Positions 1 to 7,516 are shown, counted from the first letter of the stretch. The stretch: DNA of 64,000 nt from Hyphomicrobiales bacterium (GCA_027484605.1 JAIXSR010000140.1:1-64000), one strand, 5' to 3'. Numbers and translations: made by a program. Notes: a model not told the origin generated them from the sequence alone.

Positions 1-195
1 CCCGGATCGTTCTCGGATCGACCAGCGCTTCGGCCCTACCACCGATGTCTGGGTTCTTTTCGGCCGGCAACCGCTGGATATCCGCTCGAATTCGGCGAGG
101 CCCGCCGCATTCGTATGCAGGTGTTTTCATGAATGAAAGCGCTTGGACTGCCACACACCAAGCAGTCAGTTCAGGATGCGTCTTTTCATTTGTCC

Positions 196-567
196 TCATA
201 TCTCCACACCCTCGGCGAGCATGAGGGCATCCTCGACATCGACGCCGACATAGCGAACCGTCGTCTCGATCTTGTTATGCCCCAGCAGGATCTGGACAGC
301 GCGCAGATTGCCGGTCTTCTGCTGGACGATGATCGCGCGTGGCTTCACCGAGCCCCCGCTGACGACATCACCGATCTTCAGTTTCACCAGATCACAACCG
401 CGCAACTTGCTGTCGATGGCGAGGTCGAGCAAAGCACGATCCCTGAGCCGCTTCTCATGGTCGAGGCAAAACCGGATCGCCCAGATCTGCTTCACCTTGA
501 AGGGGCGTTTCGCGCCTACGAGGCGACCGGCATTACACGGTCTGCGGTTATCGTATCCGGGGTTCAA
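196..567 (-). pseudogene. Tyrosine site-specific integrase with large internal deletion
   Basis: The 123-residue frame keeps the N-terminal part (RDRALLDLAIDSKLRGCDLV) and the extreme C-terminal part (GNLRAVQILLGH, then IETTVRYVGVDVEDAL) of a phage-type tyrosine recombinase of about 200 residues. The two are joined at QQKTG/NLRA. Full-length relatives read QQKTGRP... at the first point and ...KATGNLRA at the second, so the segment with the second catalytic Arg and the HxxR box is missing in frame. The tail Tyr (TVRY) remains. It cannot be an active recombinase. The deletion looks like recombination between two short KTG/ATG-coding stretches. Family recognition is from memory of the motif set. 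Confidence 0.75.
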
Positions 568-1049
568 GGCGGGATCGTCCCATGACGTTCCTCCTGCTAG
601 CCCCTCAGCCGACGACTATTCAGCGCTCGGAATATGACCGACCGGTTTCTCTCAACGCTCGAATTGATTGCGGCTTGAAGAATGTCAGCTTTCGGCGGCC
701 AGGCATCTGGTCGTCAGCGACCGAAATGGGGGCGCTAACCGGACAGCCTGGAATTTCGCACACAAGCTTCCACCCACCAACTGCCCGCGTGTGACCCGCC
801 TGCAACGCCGACGAAGAACCCGACTTCCGCCAACAGCCGCCAATTTCCGTCGGCAGCCGCAGAAAATGTTGGCCTTATTGTTGGCCTCAAATGAATTGCT
901 TGTGAAAACTCATGTTTGAAAACAAAAGGATGAGGCTATCGTTCGTTGCCTCTCCTGGCACCATCCTTTTGGATTCGCTCTATGCGCCAAAAGCTTAAGT
1001 CTAATCAGAGTGTTGCGCGAGCACGACTGTGCTACAAAGGTGCGCTACA
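568..1049. other. Gene-free stretch, island left flank
   Basis: No convincing gene in about 480 bp; the short frames here have no family features. It carries a 30-nt tRNA-3'-end-like repeat (934-963) enclosed by a perfect 9-bp inverted repeat, aaaaggatg at 924-932 and catcctttt at 962-970. The A/T content rises near 880-1030 compared with the surrounding chromosome. Confidence 0.6.
934..963. repeat. Candidate att-like direct repeat, left copy
   Basis: The stretch begins ggctatcg and ends cctctcctggcacca. The copy at 4106-4135 begins ggctatcg and ends cctctcctgggcacca. Both span 30 nt. The ending resembles the acceptor arm plus CCA of a tRNA, the usual target of tyrosine integrases, and an integrase start lies 87 bp to the right. 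No complete tRNA is present at either copy, so an attachment-site role is inferred. Confidence 0.35.
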
Positions 1050-1174
1050 ATGCTCTTCGGGCTTGTCACTCCTATGAGGCGATCGGGGACCGAGAATCGC
1101 CAGTTTGTTCAGCGAATCCCGCAGGCTGTTCGTGCCAAAGCGGCGGGGCGCAGCTTTAAGGTCGACCTGACAGA
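1050..1174 (+). pseudogene. N-terminal stub of a second integrase (DUF6538-like), cut by an IS
   Basis: From the ATG the frame reads MLFGLVTPMRRSGTENRQF, then VQRIPQAVRAKAAGRSFKVD. This is the N-terminal SAM-like/DUF6538 signature of tyrosine integrases of genomic islands. About 41 codons remain before the IS3 terminal repeat starts at 1175; the frame then runs into IS sequence and stops at 1208. No catalytic domain of this integrase is found on the other side of the IS, so the remainder was lost and not merely interrupted. Position beside the candidate att repeat fits an island integrase. Confidence 0.7.
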
Positions 1175-1204
1175 TGGCCTGCTGCCGGTTTCATGGACGC
1201 GCAG

Positions 1205-2065
1205 TTAAGCTAATCCGACCTTCCGCTCGAACTCAACCGGGCTGATGTAGCCGATGGTCGAGTGCCTGCGGACGGCATTGTAGAACCTCTCGATGTAGTC
1301 GAACACATCTGCCCGCGCCTCGTCACGCGTCCGGTAGACCTTGCCCCTGATCCTCTCGGTCTTGAGCGAGGAGAAGAAGCTCTCCATGGCGGCATTGTCC
1401 CAGACGTTGCCAGATCGGCTCATCGAGCACTGCACGCCATTGTCGGCCATCAGCTTCTGGAACTGCTCGCTGGCATATTGGCTGCCCTGATCCGAGTGGT
1501 GGAGTAGTGCATCGGGCTTGCCCCTGCGCCAGATCGCCATAATGAGCGCGTCGGTGACAAGTTGAGCCGTCATCTCCGCCTTCATGGACCAGCCCACCAC
1601 GCGTCGGGAGAACAGGTCAATGACGGCGGCCACATAGAGCCAACCCTCGGCGGTCCAGATATAAGTAAAATCTGCGATCCAGCGCTGGTTCGGCCGCTCG
1701 GCGTGGAACTCACGGTCGAGTGTGTTCGGTGCGATCGTCGAACGCTGCCCATCATCCTTCGGAAGACCACGTCGGCGCGGCCTCGCACGCAGCGCCTGCG
1801 CCTTCATCAGCCGCTCGATGCGATGCAGGCCGCAATCGATGCCTTCCGCCAGCACATCGCGCCAGACCCGCCTTGCACCATAGGTGCGGGAAGAACCGAT
1901 AAAGCTCTCCCGTACCTTCGCACCGATCTCTTCATCGTCGCGGCTACGCTTGCTCGGCGCTCGGATAAGCCAGGCGTGGAAGCCCGACCGCCATACGTCC
2001 AGCGCTTCGCAAAGCCATGCCACCGGCCAGATCCCCCGGTGCTTCGCAATGAACGCGAACCTCAT
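1205..2065 (-). CDS. IS3-family transposase OrfB (DDE integrase domain)
   Basis: A 286-residue IS3-type transposase catalytic subunit. An N-terminal HTH_21 region (residues ~35-95) is followed by an rve integrase core from about residue 115. The DDE triad is visible: Asp in WIADFTYIW, Asp in HHSDQGSQYAS and Glu in DNAAMESFFSSLK. The ATG overlaps the orfA stop (ATGA). The -1 frame upstream of this ATG is open back to the slippery site in orfA, so the active protein is expected to be an OrfAB fusion made by programmed frameshifting. The reading frame looks intact, so the element may still be mobile. Confidence 0.93.
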   Translation of the reverse strand: MRFAFIAKHRGIWPVAWLCEALDVWRSGFHAWLIRAPSKRSRDDEEIGAKVRESFIGSSRTYGARRVWRDVLAEGIDCGLHRIERLMKAQALRARPRRRGLPKDDGQRSTIAPNTLDREFHAERPNQRWIADFTYIWTAEGWLYVAAVIDLFSRRVVGWSMKAEMTAQLVTDALIMAIWRRGKPDALLHHSDQGSQYASEQFQKLMADNGVQCSMSRSGNVWDNAAMESFFSSLKTERIRGKVYRTRDEARADVFDYIERFYNAVRRHSTIGYISPVEFERKVGLA

Positions 2066-2352
2066 GTCACGTCCTTCGCGAAGTAGGCTGCGGCCTTTTT
2101 TAGGATGTCGCGCTCCGCCTTGAGCTTGGCGACTTCCCGCCGCAGCTTCTCGATCTCGAGCTGCTCAGGCTTCATCTGACCATGTCCGGGAAACGCCTGC
2201 TCTGGATCGGCGGCCAATTCCTTCACCCATTTGCGAAGGACATTCTCGTGAACATCCAGATCGCGCGCCGCCTGGGCCACGCTCACACCGCGTTCCCTGA
2301 TCAGGCGAACCGCCTCGACCTTGAACTCACGCCCAAACCGTCTTCGCTGCAT
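2062..2352 (-). CDS. IS3-family transposase OrfA (HTH_Tnp_1) with frameshift site
   Basis: A 96-residue DNA-binding protein. The N-terminal helix-turn-helix covers residues ~1-50 (GVSVAQAARDLDVHENVLRKW) and is followed by a leucine-zipper-like coiled coil (EIEKLRREVAKLKAERDILK). Codons near the end form A-AAA-AAG (ILKKAA), the classical -1 slippery heptamer of IS3 elements. Slippage there continues without a stop into OrfB. It binds the IS ends and modulates transposition as in other family members. Confidence 0.92.
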   Translation of the reverse strand: MQRRRFGREFKVEAVRLIRERGVSVAQAARDLDVHENVLRKWVKELAADPEQAFPGHGQMKPEQLEIEKLRREVAKLKAERDILKKAAAYFAKDVT

Positions 2353-2369
2353 ATGCCACCTCCGGCTTC

Positions 2370-2582
2370 ATGAAACACCCAAACTCGGTGTCCACGAAAC
2401 CGGCAGCAGGCCAGGCGGAGCGGCTATTCAAGGCCTTCGGCCCCAAGCTGACCCGCAACCCGGAAGTCTTCGCGATGGCCCTTGAGGAGGCCTTTGGTGA
2501 AAAGGTGTTTGCCCTGCGGGCTTACCTCCCCCAACGGGAAGATGAAGATGAAGATGAAGAGGAAGAGGACTCCGACTTCTGA
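2370..2582 (+). pseudogene. Hybrid ORF: IS end fused to the C-terminal tail of an unknown protein
   Basis: The ATG and the first ~15 codons lie inside the right end of the IS. From 2414 the frame enters older coding sequence (AERLFKAFGPKLTRNPEVFA, then a highly acidic tail with a D/E run before the final SDF). Codon use is chromosome-like and the frame reaches a natural stop, so I read it as the 3' end of a gene whose 5' part was removed next to the IS. I do not recognise the family. It is not the missing half of the integrase on the other side. Confidence 0.5.
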
Positions 2583-2740
2583 CCCTACCTATGCATTCCC
2601 TTGCATGTGCAAAATGCACAGGCTGACGGAGGAGGGGGCTTTGGCTCCCTCCTTTGCAGCTTCCCTAAGCCTCCCTGTCTAATAGTTTTTCAGCTCTTTG
2701 CCGCGAACCTGTACCGATAATTGAGCAACTCCGTTAGCGG

Positions 2741-3904
2741 CTAGCCCTGCCGGCGCATGAAATCCGCAAAAAGCGGTACACTGAAGTCCAGATATCCATG
2801 GTCAGCGCTGTAGATCATTCCCTTTGAGATAATGCTTGCGCGAGCAGGGCCTAAGGATTGTTGAGAGCGACTCATTATTTTTGCGATATCGGCCATTGGA
2901 TACGGCCCGTCTCCAAGCTCTGCCATGGCTTTTACAAATTGGACTTCGGCTTTCGTGAGACGATCAATCCGGACCTTAAAGAATCCCTCATCCAACTTTC
3001 GGAGCGTCTCGGCGTAAGATTGATTGACGTCGGCAATCCGAATTTCTGGTCCTTGTGCGTTATCCCAGACAACAGAAGCCCATTCTTGTAGAAAGAACGG
3101 ATATCCTTTTGTTTGTTCAACAATTGCTGCCAGAGCATCAGGCGCATTTGTAGCGCCTTCGTCAGTTATTGGCTTCTCGATCGCCTTTTTGGCAGATTCG
3201 GGGTCAAGCGCGCCTACGGCTGGATACTGAAACAGTCGTTCGGAGTAGGATTTAGCCTCGCCAGCCAAGCGAGCAATTTGAGGAAGGCCAGCGCCAACCA
3301 TCAGTATCGGTAATCCTTCCTGCGCTACACGGTGAAGCGATACAATTAGCGCCGCCAGATCTGGTTCAGATAAGTATTGAACCTCATCAATCAGAAGTAA
3401 CCAAGCACGCTTTGCTGACTGGGCAGCCCTTCCAATAATTACAAAAAGTTCAGGCAAATCGTATTGAATATCACCGGTTTCAGCTAATCCGGCCTCTGGT
3501 TCGACGCCAAATTCTATGCCTCCCATTTCAATTCTGAAAACTGCAGCAAAATTTCGTAGGGCTCCTAGTCCTCGTTTTGTCAGTTGCTTGGCTGCTTCGA
3601 CGTTCGATAGGGACCTCAGAACCCTTCGCATCTCCGGAAATATGAGACGAGCGAGGTTTTCTCCTTCGGGCGCCTCAACGCGGGACACAAGAAGGCCGGC
3701 TCCCTCAGCATTTCTACCAATCTCATTTAGGAGCACCGTCTTTCCGACGCCACGCAATCCGAGCAACATAATTGAACGGGAGCTTCTGCCATTCAGTGCT
3801 CGGCCACATGAGACCTTTGCCATTTCAAGAATCGCATCTCGTCCAGCTAGCTCCGGAGGACGGCTGCCTGCTCCGGGCGCGAATGGGTTGCGAAACGGAT
3901 CCAT
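2741..3904 (-). CDS. Orphan AAA/archaeal-type P-loop ATPase with C-terminal winged helix
   Basis: A 387-residue protein. The Walker A is GLRGVGKT (residues ~49-56), the Walker B LLLIDEVQYL (~168-177) and a sensor-1-like segment reads ILMVGAGLPQIARL (~200-213). A conserved GYPFFLQEWA follows, then a C-terminal winged-helix segment (~315-385, LTKAEVQFVKAMAELGDG onward). The architecture is that of the archaeal ATPase / AAA_16 / Orc1-like group found on mobile elements. The start has a strong SD (cGGAGGaact ATG) and a minus-strand -10 TATAAA (3938-3943) with an inverted repeat behind it. Base composition is clearly more A/T-rich than the neighbouring chromosome. No partner gene is adjacent. Its function in replication, transposition targeting or defence is unknown. 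Confidence 0.75.
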   Translation of the reverse strand: MDPFRNPFAPGAGSRPPELAGRDAILEMAKVSCGRALNGRSSRSIMLLGLRGVGKTVLLNEIGRNAEGAGLLVSRVEAPEGENLARLIFPEMRRVLRSLSNVEAAKQLTKRGLGALRNFAAVFRIEMGGIEFGVEPEAGLAETGDIQYDLPELFVIIGRAAQSAKRAWLLLIDEVQYLSEPDLAALIVSLHRVAQEGLPILMVGAGLPQIARLAGEAKSYSERLFQYPAVGALDPESAKKAIEKPITDEGATNAPDALAAIVEQTKGYPFFLQEWASVVWDNAQGPEIRIADVNQSYAETLRKLDEGFFKVRIDRLTKAEVQFVKAMAELGDGPYPMADIAKIMSRSQQSLGPARASIISKGMIYSADHGYLDFSVPLFADFMRRQG

Positions 3905-3949
3905 AGTTCCTCCGAGGGGGTCTTGGATGTCTACGGATTTATAAGAAAA

Positions 3950-3968
3950 TCTAGCGCGATTCGCTAGA
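3950..3968 (-). promoter_or_regulatory. Inverted repeat in the promoter of the orphan ATPase
   Basis: Arms tctagcg (3950-3956) and cgctaga (3962-3968) are perfect and separated by 5 nt. The minus-strand -10 candidate TATAAA is at 3938-3943. A 17-nt spacer places the -35 (TAGCGA) at 3961-3966, so the repeat covers the -35 and the spacer. This is the layout expected of a repressor site. The regulator is unknown; the ATPase's own winged helix is one candidate. Confidence 0.35.
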
Positions 3969-4105
3969 CTCTTTTAGAGAGACCTAGAAGCTGAATTCTT
4001 AATGAGCGCGGTGGACAGATTGAATGCTCGACAGTGATCCAATGGGGTGATACAAACACCTTCAGTGGCTGCAATATAAAACATTGAAATATTTGGAGAA
4101 AGGCT

Positions 4106-4135
4106 GGCTATCGGCCGGTCCTCTCCTGGGCACCA
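4106..4135. repeat. Candidate att-like direct repeat, right copy
   Basis: It matches the 934-963 repeat at both ends (ggctatcg at 4106-4113; cctctcctgggcacca at 4120-4135) with a divergent 6-7 nt centre. The base composition changes from the A/T-rich island to the GC-rich chromosome within ~50 bp to the right, which fits an island boundary. Confidence 0.35.
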
Positions 4136-4157
4136 AATAGACTTTCGGCACCAACCG

Positions 4158-4898
4158 TTAGGAACCAAAAACCGGCCCGAAAGGCCGGTTTTTTGCTGTC
4201 CGGGGCGTGTTCTCGGCTTCCTCCCCCGCGAGGGCGAGCAATGCCCGTTCGCCGCCGGGTGAAAAATGCACGACGCGGCTGCCCGGTTCACGTCGGCACC
4301 AGCCACGTTCGATCGCCGTCCTGGCGATCGCTGCGCCGAGGCTTCCGGCGAGATGCGGTCGGCGTTCCGACCAGTCGAGGCAGGCCCGGCAGAGCGGCCG
4401 CTTCCTTGCCTCCAATGCCCCGAGATCAATCCGTTCCGCAAGGAACCGACTGCGGCCCTTCGGCGAGAGACCGAGGCCGTCCGGCCCGGCCACCACCAGG
4501 CCATGGTCGACCAGCCGCGCGAAGAGCAGCATGGCGGTCTCCCCGGCGAGATGATCGTAGCAGAAGCGCGCCTTCCGCATGGTGGCCTCGCGGGGGCCGG
4601 GCCGGGTGCGCTTGAGCCCCACCCGCGCGGCGAGGCCCATCAGCGTCTCCACCGCTTCGGCCACATCGGGACCCGCAAGGCTGTAATAGCGGTGCCGCCC
4701 CTGCACGAGGACAACCAGCAGCCCGGCCTCGAGCAGCCGGGCCAGATGGCCCGAGGCTGCAGGGGCCGAGATGCCGGCCTCCGCGGCACATTCGCCAGCT
4801 GTCAGGGCGTGCCCGGCCATCAGCGCCACCAGGATGTTGGCCCGCGCGGGATCGCCGAGGAGCGAGGCGAGGGCAGCGATGTCCGGTCCGTCCTTCAT
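4158..4898 (-). CDS. ArsR-family winged-helix transcriptional regulator
   Basis: A 246-residue protein. The N-terminal ArsR-type winged helix (residues ~5-90: ALASLLGDPARANILVALM, recognition helix in AGISAPAASGHLARLLEAGL, wing VQGRHRYYSL) is followed by an all-helical C-terminal half with clustered Cys (FCYDH, LCRACLDW) that could bind metal or sense redox; this half is typical of the longer ArsR homologues. I chose the ATG at 4898; an upstream GTG at 4943 would add 15 residues. It is divergent from the NIPSNAP/ABM pair, its likely target. The last ~10 codons coincide with a factor-independent terminator hairpin, so the natural C-terminus may have been altered by the island junction. Confidence 0.8.
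   Translation of the reverse strand: MKDGPDIAALASLLGDPARANILVALMAGHALTAGECAAEAGISAPAASGHLARLLEAGLLVVLVQGRHRYYSLAGPDVAEAVETLMGLAARVGLKRTRPGPREATMRKARFCYDHLAGETAMLLFARLVDHGLVVAGPDGLGLSPKGRSRFLAERIDLGALEARKRPLCRACLDWSERRPHLAGSLGAAIARTAIERGWCRREPGSRVVHFSPGGERALLALAGEEAENTPRTAKNRPFGPVFGS
4167..4194. terminator. Bidirectional intrinsic terminator at the island/chromosome junction
   Basis: Stem accggcc (4171-4177) / ggccggt (4183-4189) with loop cgaaa, an A5 stretch before it and T6 after it, so it can work on both strands. It lies inside the 3' end of the ArsR reading frame. Confidence 0.8.
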
Positions 4899-5002
4899 GC
4901 CGCCACCATAGCCGAACCCGGGCCCCGATGCTTCCGTCTTCACCGAAACATCGACGGCGCGCGCCGGGTTAGGGAAGCCGCATCGAAAACAGGAGAAAGA
5001 CC

Positions 5003-5332
5003 ATGATCACCTGCTTCATCCGCTATGATCTCGAACCGTTCCGCCAGGCGGAATTCACGACCTATGCCCGCATGTGGGGGCAGGCCATTCCGGCCTGCGG
5101 TGCGGATCTCATCGGCTATTTCGGTCCGCATGAAGGCTCGCTGACAACCGCCTATGGCGTCTACACGCTGGAAAACCTTGCCGCCTACGAGGCCTATCGC
5201 GCCCGGCTGAAGGCCAGCGAGGCGGGGCGCGAGGCCTACGAATTCGCGCGAAGGGAGCGTTTCATCCGGCGCGAGGACCGCATCTTCCTTACGAATCTTT
5301 CGGAGCCGCATTCGGCGCTGATCCGGCCATGA
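5003..5332 (+). CDS. NIPSNAP-family protein
   Basis: A 109-residue single-domain protein with the dimeric alpha+beta-barrel pattern of the NIPSNAP family (MITCFIRYDLEPFRQAEFTT at the start, ARRERFIRREDRIFL near the end). The biochemical role of the family in bacteria is not settled. A good SD (cAGGAGaaagacc) precedes the ATG. Its stop overlaps the start of the next gene (ATGA), so the two are translationally coupled. The divergent ArsR gene is the probable regulator. Confidence 0.8.
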   Translation: MITCFIRYDLEPFRQAEFTTYARMWGQAIPACGADLIGYFGPHEGSLTTAYGVYTLENLAAYEAYRARLKASEAGREAYEFARRERFIRREDRIFLTNLSEPHSALIRP

Positions 5333-5679
5333 TCGCCGTGATCTTCGAGGTCTGGCCGGCGGAAGGCGAGCGGGAGACCTATCTCGATCACGCCGCCGCC
5401 CTGCGCGGGGAACTCGACCGGCTCGACGGATTCCTGTCGATCGAGCGGTTCCAGTCGTTGGCCGAGCCCGGCAAGCTGCTCTCGTTGTCGTTCTGGCGCG
5501 ACGAGGCGGCGGTTGCGGCATGGCGCAACAGCCATGCCCATCGGGTTGTGCAGGGTCATGGCCGGGCGGGCGTCTTTCGTGACTACCGCCTGCGCGTGGC
5601 CGGGATCATCCGGGATTACGGCCTCCATGAGCGTGCAGAGGCCCCGCCGGACAGCCGGATGGCCCATGCCCCGGGGTGA
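5329..5679 (+). CDS. Antibiotic-biosynthesis-monooxygenase (ABM) domain protein
   Basis: A 116-residue ferredoxin-like-fold protein of the ABM / HmoB-like group: IAVIFEVWPAEGERETYLDH, GFLSIERFQSL, LLSLSFWRDEAAVAAWRNS and a conserved His in NSHAHRVVQGHGRAGVF. Family members include haem-degrading and quinol-type monooxygenases and many uncharacterised proteins. It is coupled to the preceding NIPSNAP gene. The iron-type ABC transporter converging from the right makes a haem/iron link conceivable, but nothing in the sequence proves it. Confidence 0.75.
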   Translation: MIAVIFEVWPAEGERETYLDHAAALRGELDRLDGFLSIERFQSLAEPGKLLSLSFWRDEAAVAAWRNSHAHRVVQGHGRAGVFRDYRLRVAGIIRDYGLHERAEAPPDSRMAHAPG

Positions 5680-5691
5680 CCCGGCCCGCCC

Positions 5692-6474
5692 TCAGCCCGG
5701 CAGGAAGGCCGTGTCGCCGCGCCCGGCATCGTGAAGCGTGTGGATCTCCGCCCCGTAGAGTTCCGCAAGGTTCGACGCCGTCAGCAGCCCGGCGGGTGCG
5801 CCTTCCGCGAGCAGCGATCCCCGCCCCAGCAGCACCACGCGATCGGCATGGCGCAGGGCATGGTTCGGGTCATGCGTGGTGAACAGAACGGCCAGCCCGC
5901 GGGCCCGCAGGTCGCCGATCTGGCGCAGGACCTTGCCCTGGTTGCCGAAATCGAGGCTGGCCGTGGGCTCGTCCAGCACGATCACGCGCGGCTCCTGCGC
6001 CAGTGCCCGGGCAATCAGCACGAGCTGGCGCTCGCCGCCGGAAATCATCGTGTAGGGCTGCCCGGCGAGATGGGCGATCCCCAGTTCCGCGAGCTTCGCC
6101 TCGGCTATCGCACGATCGGTGTCCGAGGGGCTCGCGAACAGGCCCTGATGCGCCGTGCGCCCCATCAGGACCACATCACGTACGGAGAAGGCGAAAGCGC
6201 CGGCATGGGCCTGCGGCACATAGCCGATGCGCCGGGCCCGTTCGGCCACGGGGAAGCCGGCCAGCGGTCGCCCTTCGAGCCAGACGGCGCCGGCCTGCGG
6301 CCGGAGCAGCCCGATCAGGGTCTTCAGCAGCGTCGTCTTGCCGCCGCCATTCGGCCCCAGCAGGGCGAGCACCTCGCCGGCCTGCACGCCGAGCGACACA
6401 TCCTGCCCGACCCGCCGCCCGGGATAGCCGAAGCCGAGCCCCTCCGCCGCAAGCAGCATGCCGCGCTGGCTCAT
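5692..6474 (-). CDS. Iron-chelate/corrinoid ABC transporter, ATP-binding protein (FecE/BtuD type)
   Basis: A 260-residue ABC ATPase: Walker A GPNGGGKTT (residues ~39-47), signature MISGGERQLVLIARAL, Walker B VIVLDEPTAS and H-loop TTHDPNHAL. This is the cytoplasmic engine of a FecBCDE-type importer. Its start overlaps the permease stop by 4 nt (ATGA). It is the last gene of the minus-strand operon binding protein - permease - ATPase. The substrate (ferric siderophore, haem or cobalamin) cannot be read from the sequence. Confidence 0.92.
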   Translation of the reverse strand: MSQRGMLLAAEGLGFGYPGRRVGQDVSLGVQAGEVLALLGPNGGGKTTLLKTLIGLLRPQAGAVWLEGRPLAGFPVAERARRIGYVPQAHAGAFAFSVRDVVLMGRTAHQGLFASPSDTDRAIAEAKLAELGIAHLAGQPYTMISGGERQLVLIARALAQEPRVIVLDEPTASLDFGNQGKVLRQIGDLRARGLAVLFTTHDPNHALRHADRVVLLGRGSLLAEGAPAGLLTASNLAELYGAEIHTLHDAGRGDTAFLPG

Positions 6475-7511
6475 GACCAGCTCCGCCGGGCCCGGACGAG
6501 CAGCCCGATGAAGAAGGGCGTGCCGATGACCGCCGTGAGGATGCCGAGCGGGATCTCGACGGATGCCGCGCTGCGGGCGAGCGTGTCGATCAGCAGCAGA
6601 TAGCTCCCGCCCATGATCGCGGCGGTCGGAATGAGCCGTCCGAAATCCGGCCCGACCAGGAACCGCGCCAGATGCGGCACGATCAGGCCGACCCAGCCGA
6701 TGACGCCGGCAGCCGCCACGCTGGCGGCCGTCACAAGGGTGGCGGCTGCGACAATCGCGAGGCGGATGAGCCCGGTCGAAAGCCCGAGCGCCCGCGCTTC
6801 CTCCTCGGGCAGGGACATCACGTTCATCCGCCAGCGCAGGGCAAAGAGCACCAGCGTGCCGGCGAGAACCGGGCCGAACAGCGGCAGCAGATCGTTACGG
6901 TCGGTGCCCGAGAGCGAGCCCAGCAGCCAGAAGGTCATGGCGGGGAGCTGGTTGTAGGGGTCGGCGAGGTATTTCATCAACCCGACGCCGGCACCCAGCA
7001 AGGCGCCGATCACCACGCCGGTCAGAACAAGCACCAGCACGGTGTCGCTGCCCCGGATCGCCGAGCCGATCAGGTAGACAAGGGCCACGGCCAGGAGCCC
7101 GCCGGCAAAGGCCAGCGCCTGGATGCCGAAAATGCCGAGCGAGAAGAAGATCCCGATGACCGCGCCGAGGGCGGCACCGGAGGAGGCCCCGAGAATGTCG
7201 GGCGAGACAAGCGGATTGCGGAACAGGCCCTGGAAGGCCGCGCCCGCCACCGCCAGGGCCGCCCCGCAAAGGATGGCTGCCACCACGCGCGGGCCCCGGA
7301 TGTTGAAGATGACGGCTTCCGCCGCTGCCGGGAGGCCGGATGGCTGCCCGCTGGCGCGCGACCAGAGCGCGGCCGCGAGATCGCCCATGCCCACCGGAAA
7401 ACGCCCGACGGAAAAGGCGAGCGCCACGCCGAGCCCGAGCATGAGCAGGGCAAGCCCGAGGCCCGGGGCGAGGCCGGCAGGGGCGCGCGATGCCTTTCCG
7501 GGCCCGTCCAT
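6471..7511 (-). CDS. FecCD-family ABC transporter permease
   Basis: A 346-residue polytopic inner-membrane protein with about ten hydrophobic segments and family hallmarks IRGPRVVAAILCGAALAVAG, GLFRNPLVSPDILGASSGA and GWVGLIVPHLARFLVGPD. I chose the ATG at 7511 because the upstream extension overlaps the binding-protein gene out of frame; this start lies 5 bp after the preceding stop. It forms the membrane channel of the iron/corrinoid-type importer. Confidence 0.92.
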   Translation of the reverse strand: MDGPGKASRAPAGLAPGLGLALLMLGLGVALAFSVGRFPVGMGDLAAALWSRASGQPSGLPAAAEAVIFNIRGPRVVAAILCGAALAVAGAAFQGLFRNPLVSPDILGASSGAALGAVIGIFFSLGIFGIQALAFAGGLLAVALVYLIGSAIRGSDTVLVLVLTGVVIGALLGAGVGLMKYLADPYNQLPAMTFWLLGSLSGTDRNDLLPLFGPVLAGTLVLFALRWRMNVMSLPEEEARALGLSTGLIRLAIVAAATLVTAASVAAAGVIGWVGLIVPHLARFLVGPDFGRLIPTAAIMGGSYLLLIDTLARSAASVEIPLGILTAVIGTPFFIGLLVRARRSWS

Positions 7512-7516
7512 CCCGA

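Larger units (their letters stand above)
1175..2413 (-). mobile_element. Complete IS3-family insertion sequence (1239 bp)
   Basis: The element starts TGGCCTGCTGCCGG and ends with its complement, CCGGCAGCAGGCCA, giving canonical TG...CA ends. The terminal inverted repeats are about 24 bp with one mismatch (1175-1198 and 2390-2413). It encodes overlapping orfA and orfB on the minus strand with an A6G slippery site. The flanks do not form a target-site duplication: the 3 bp on the left are aga and on the right ggc. The left flank is integrase coding sequence and the right flank is unrelated coding sequence, which suggests a deletion or recombination next to the IS after insertion. Confidence 0.9.

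Noticed and set aside
133-585. 150-codon plus-strand frame at the left edge
   Set aside because: It is antisense to the integrase remnant, whose sequence is recognisable on the minus strand.
1175-2413. Composite transposon or second IS copy
   Set aside because: Only one set of IS3 ends exists in the window and no passenger gene is flanked by two copies.
4106-4135. tRNA gene at the right island edge
   Set aside because: Only an acceptor-arm/CCA-like ending is seen; there is no T-loop TTCRA, anticodon or D arm upstream.
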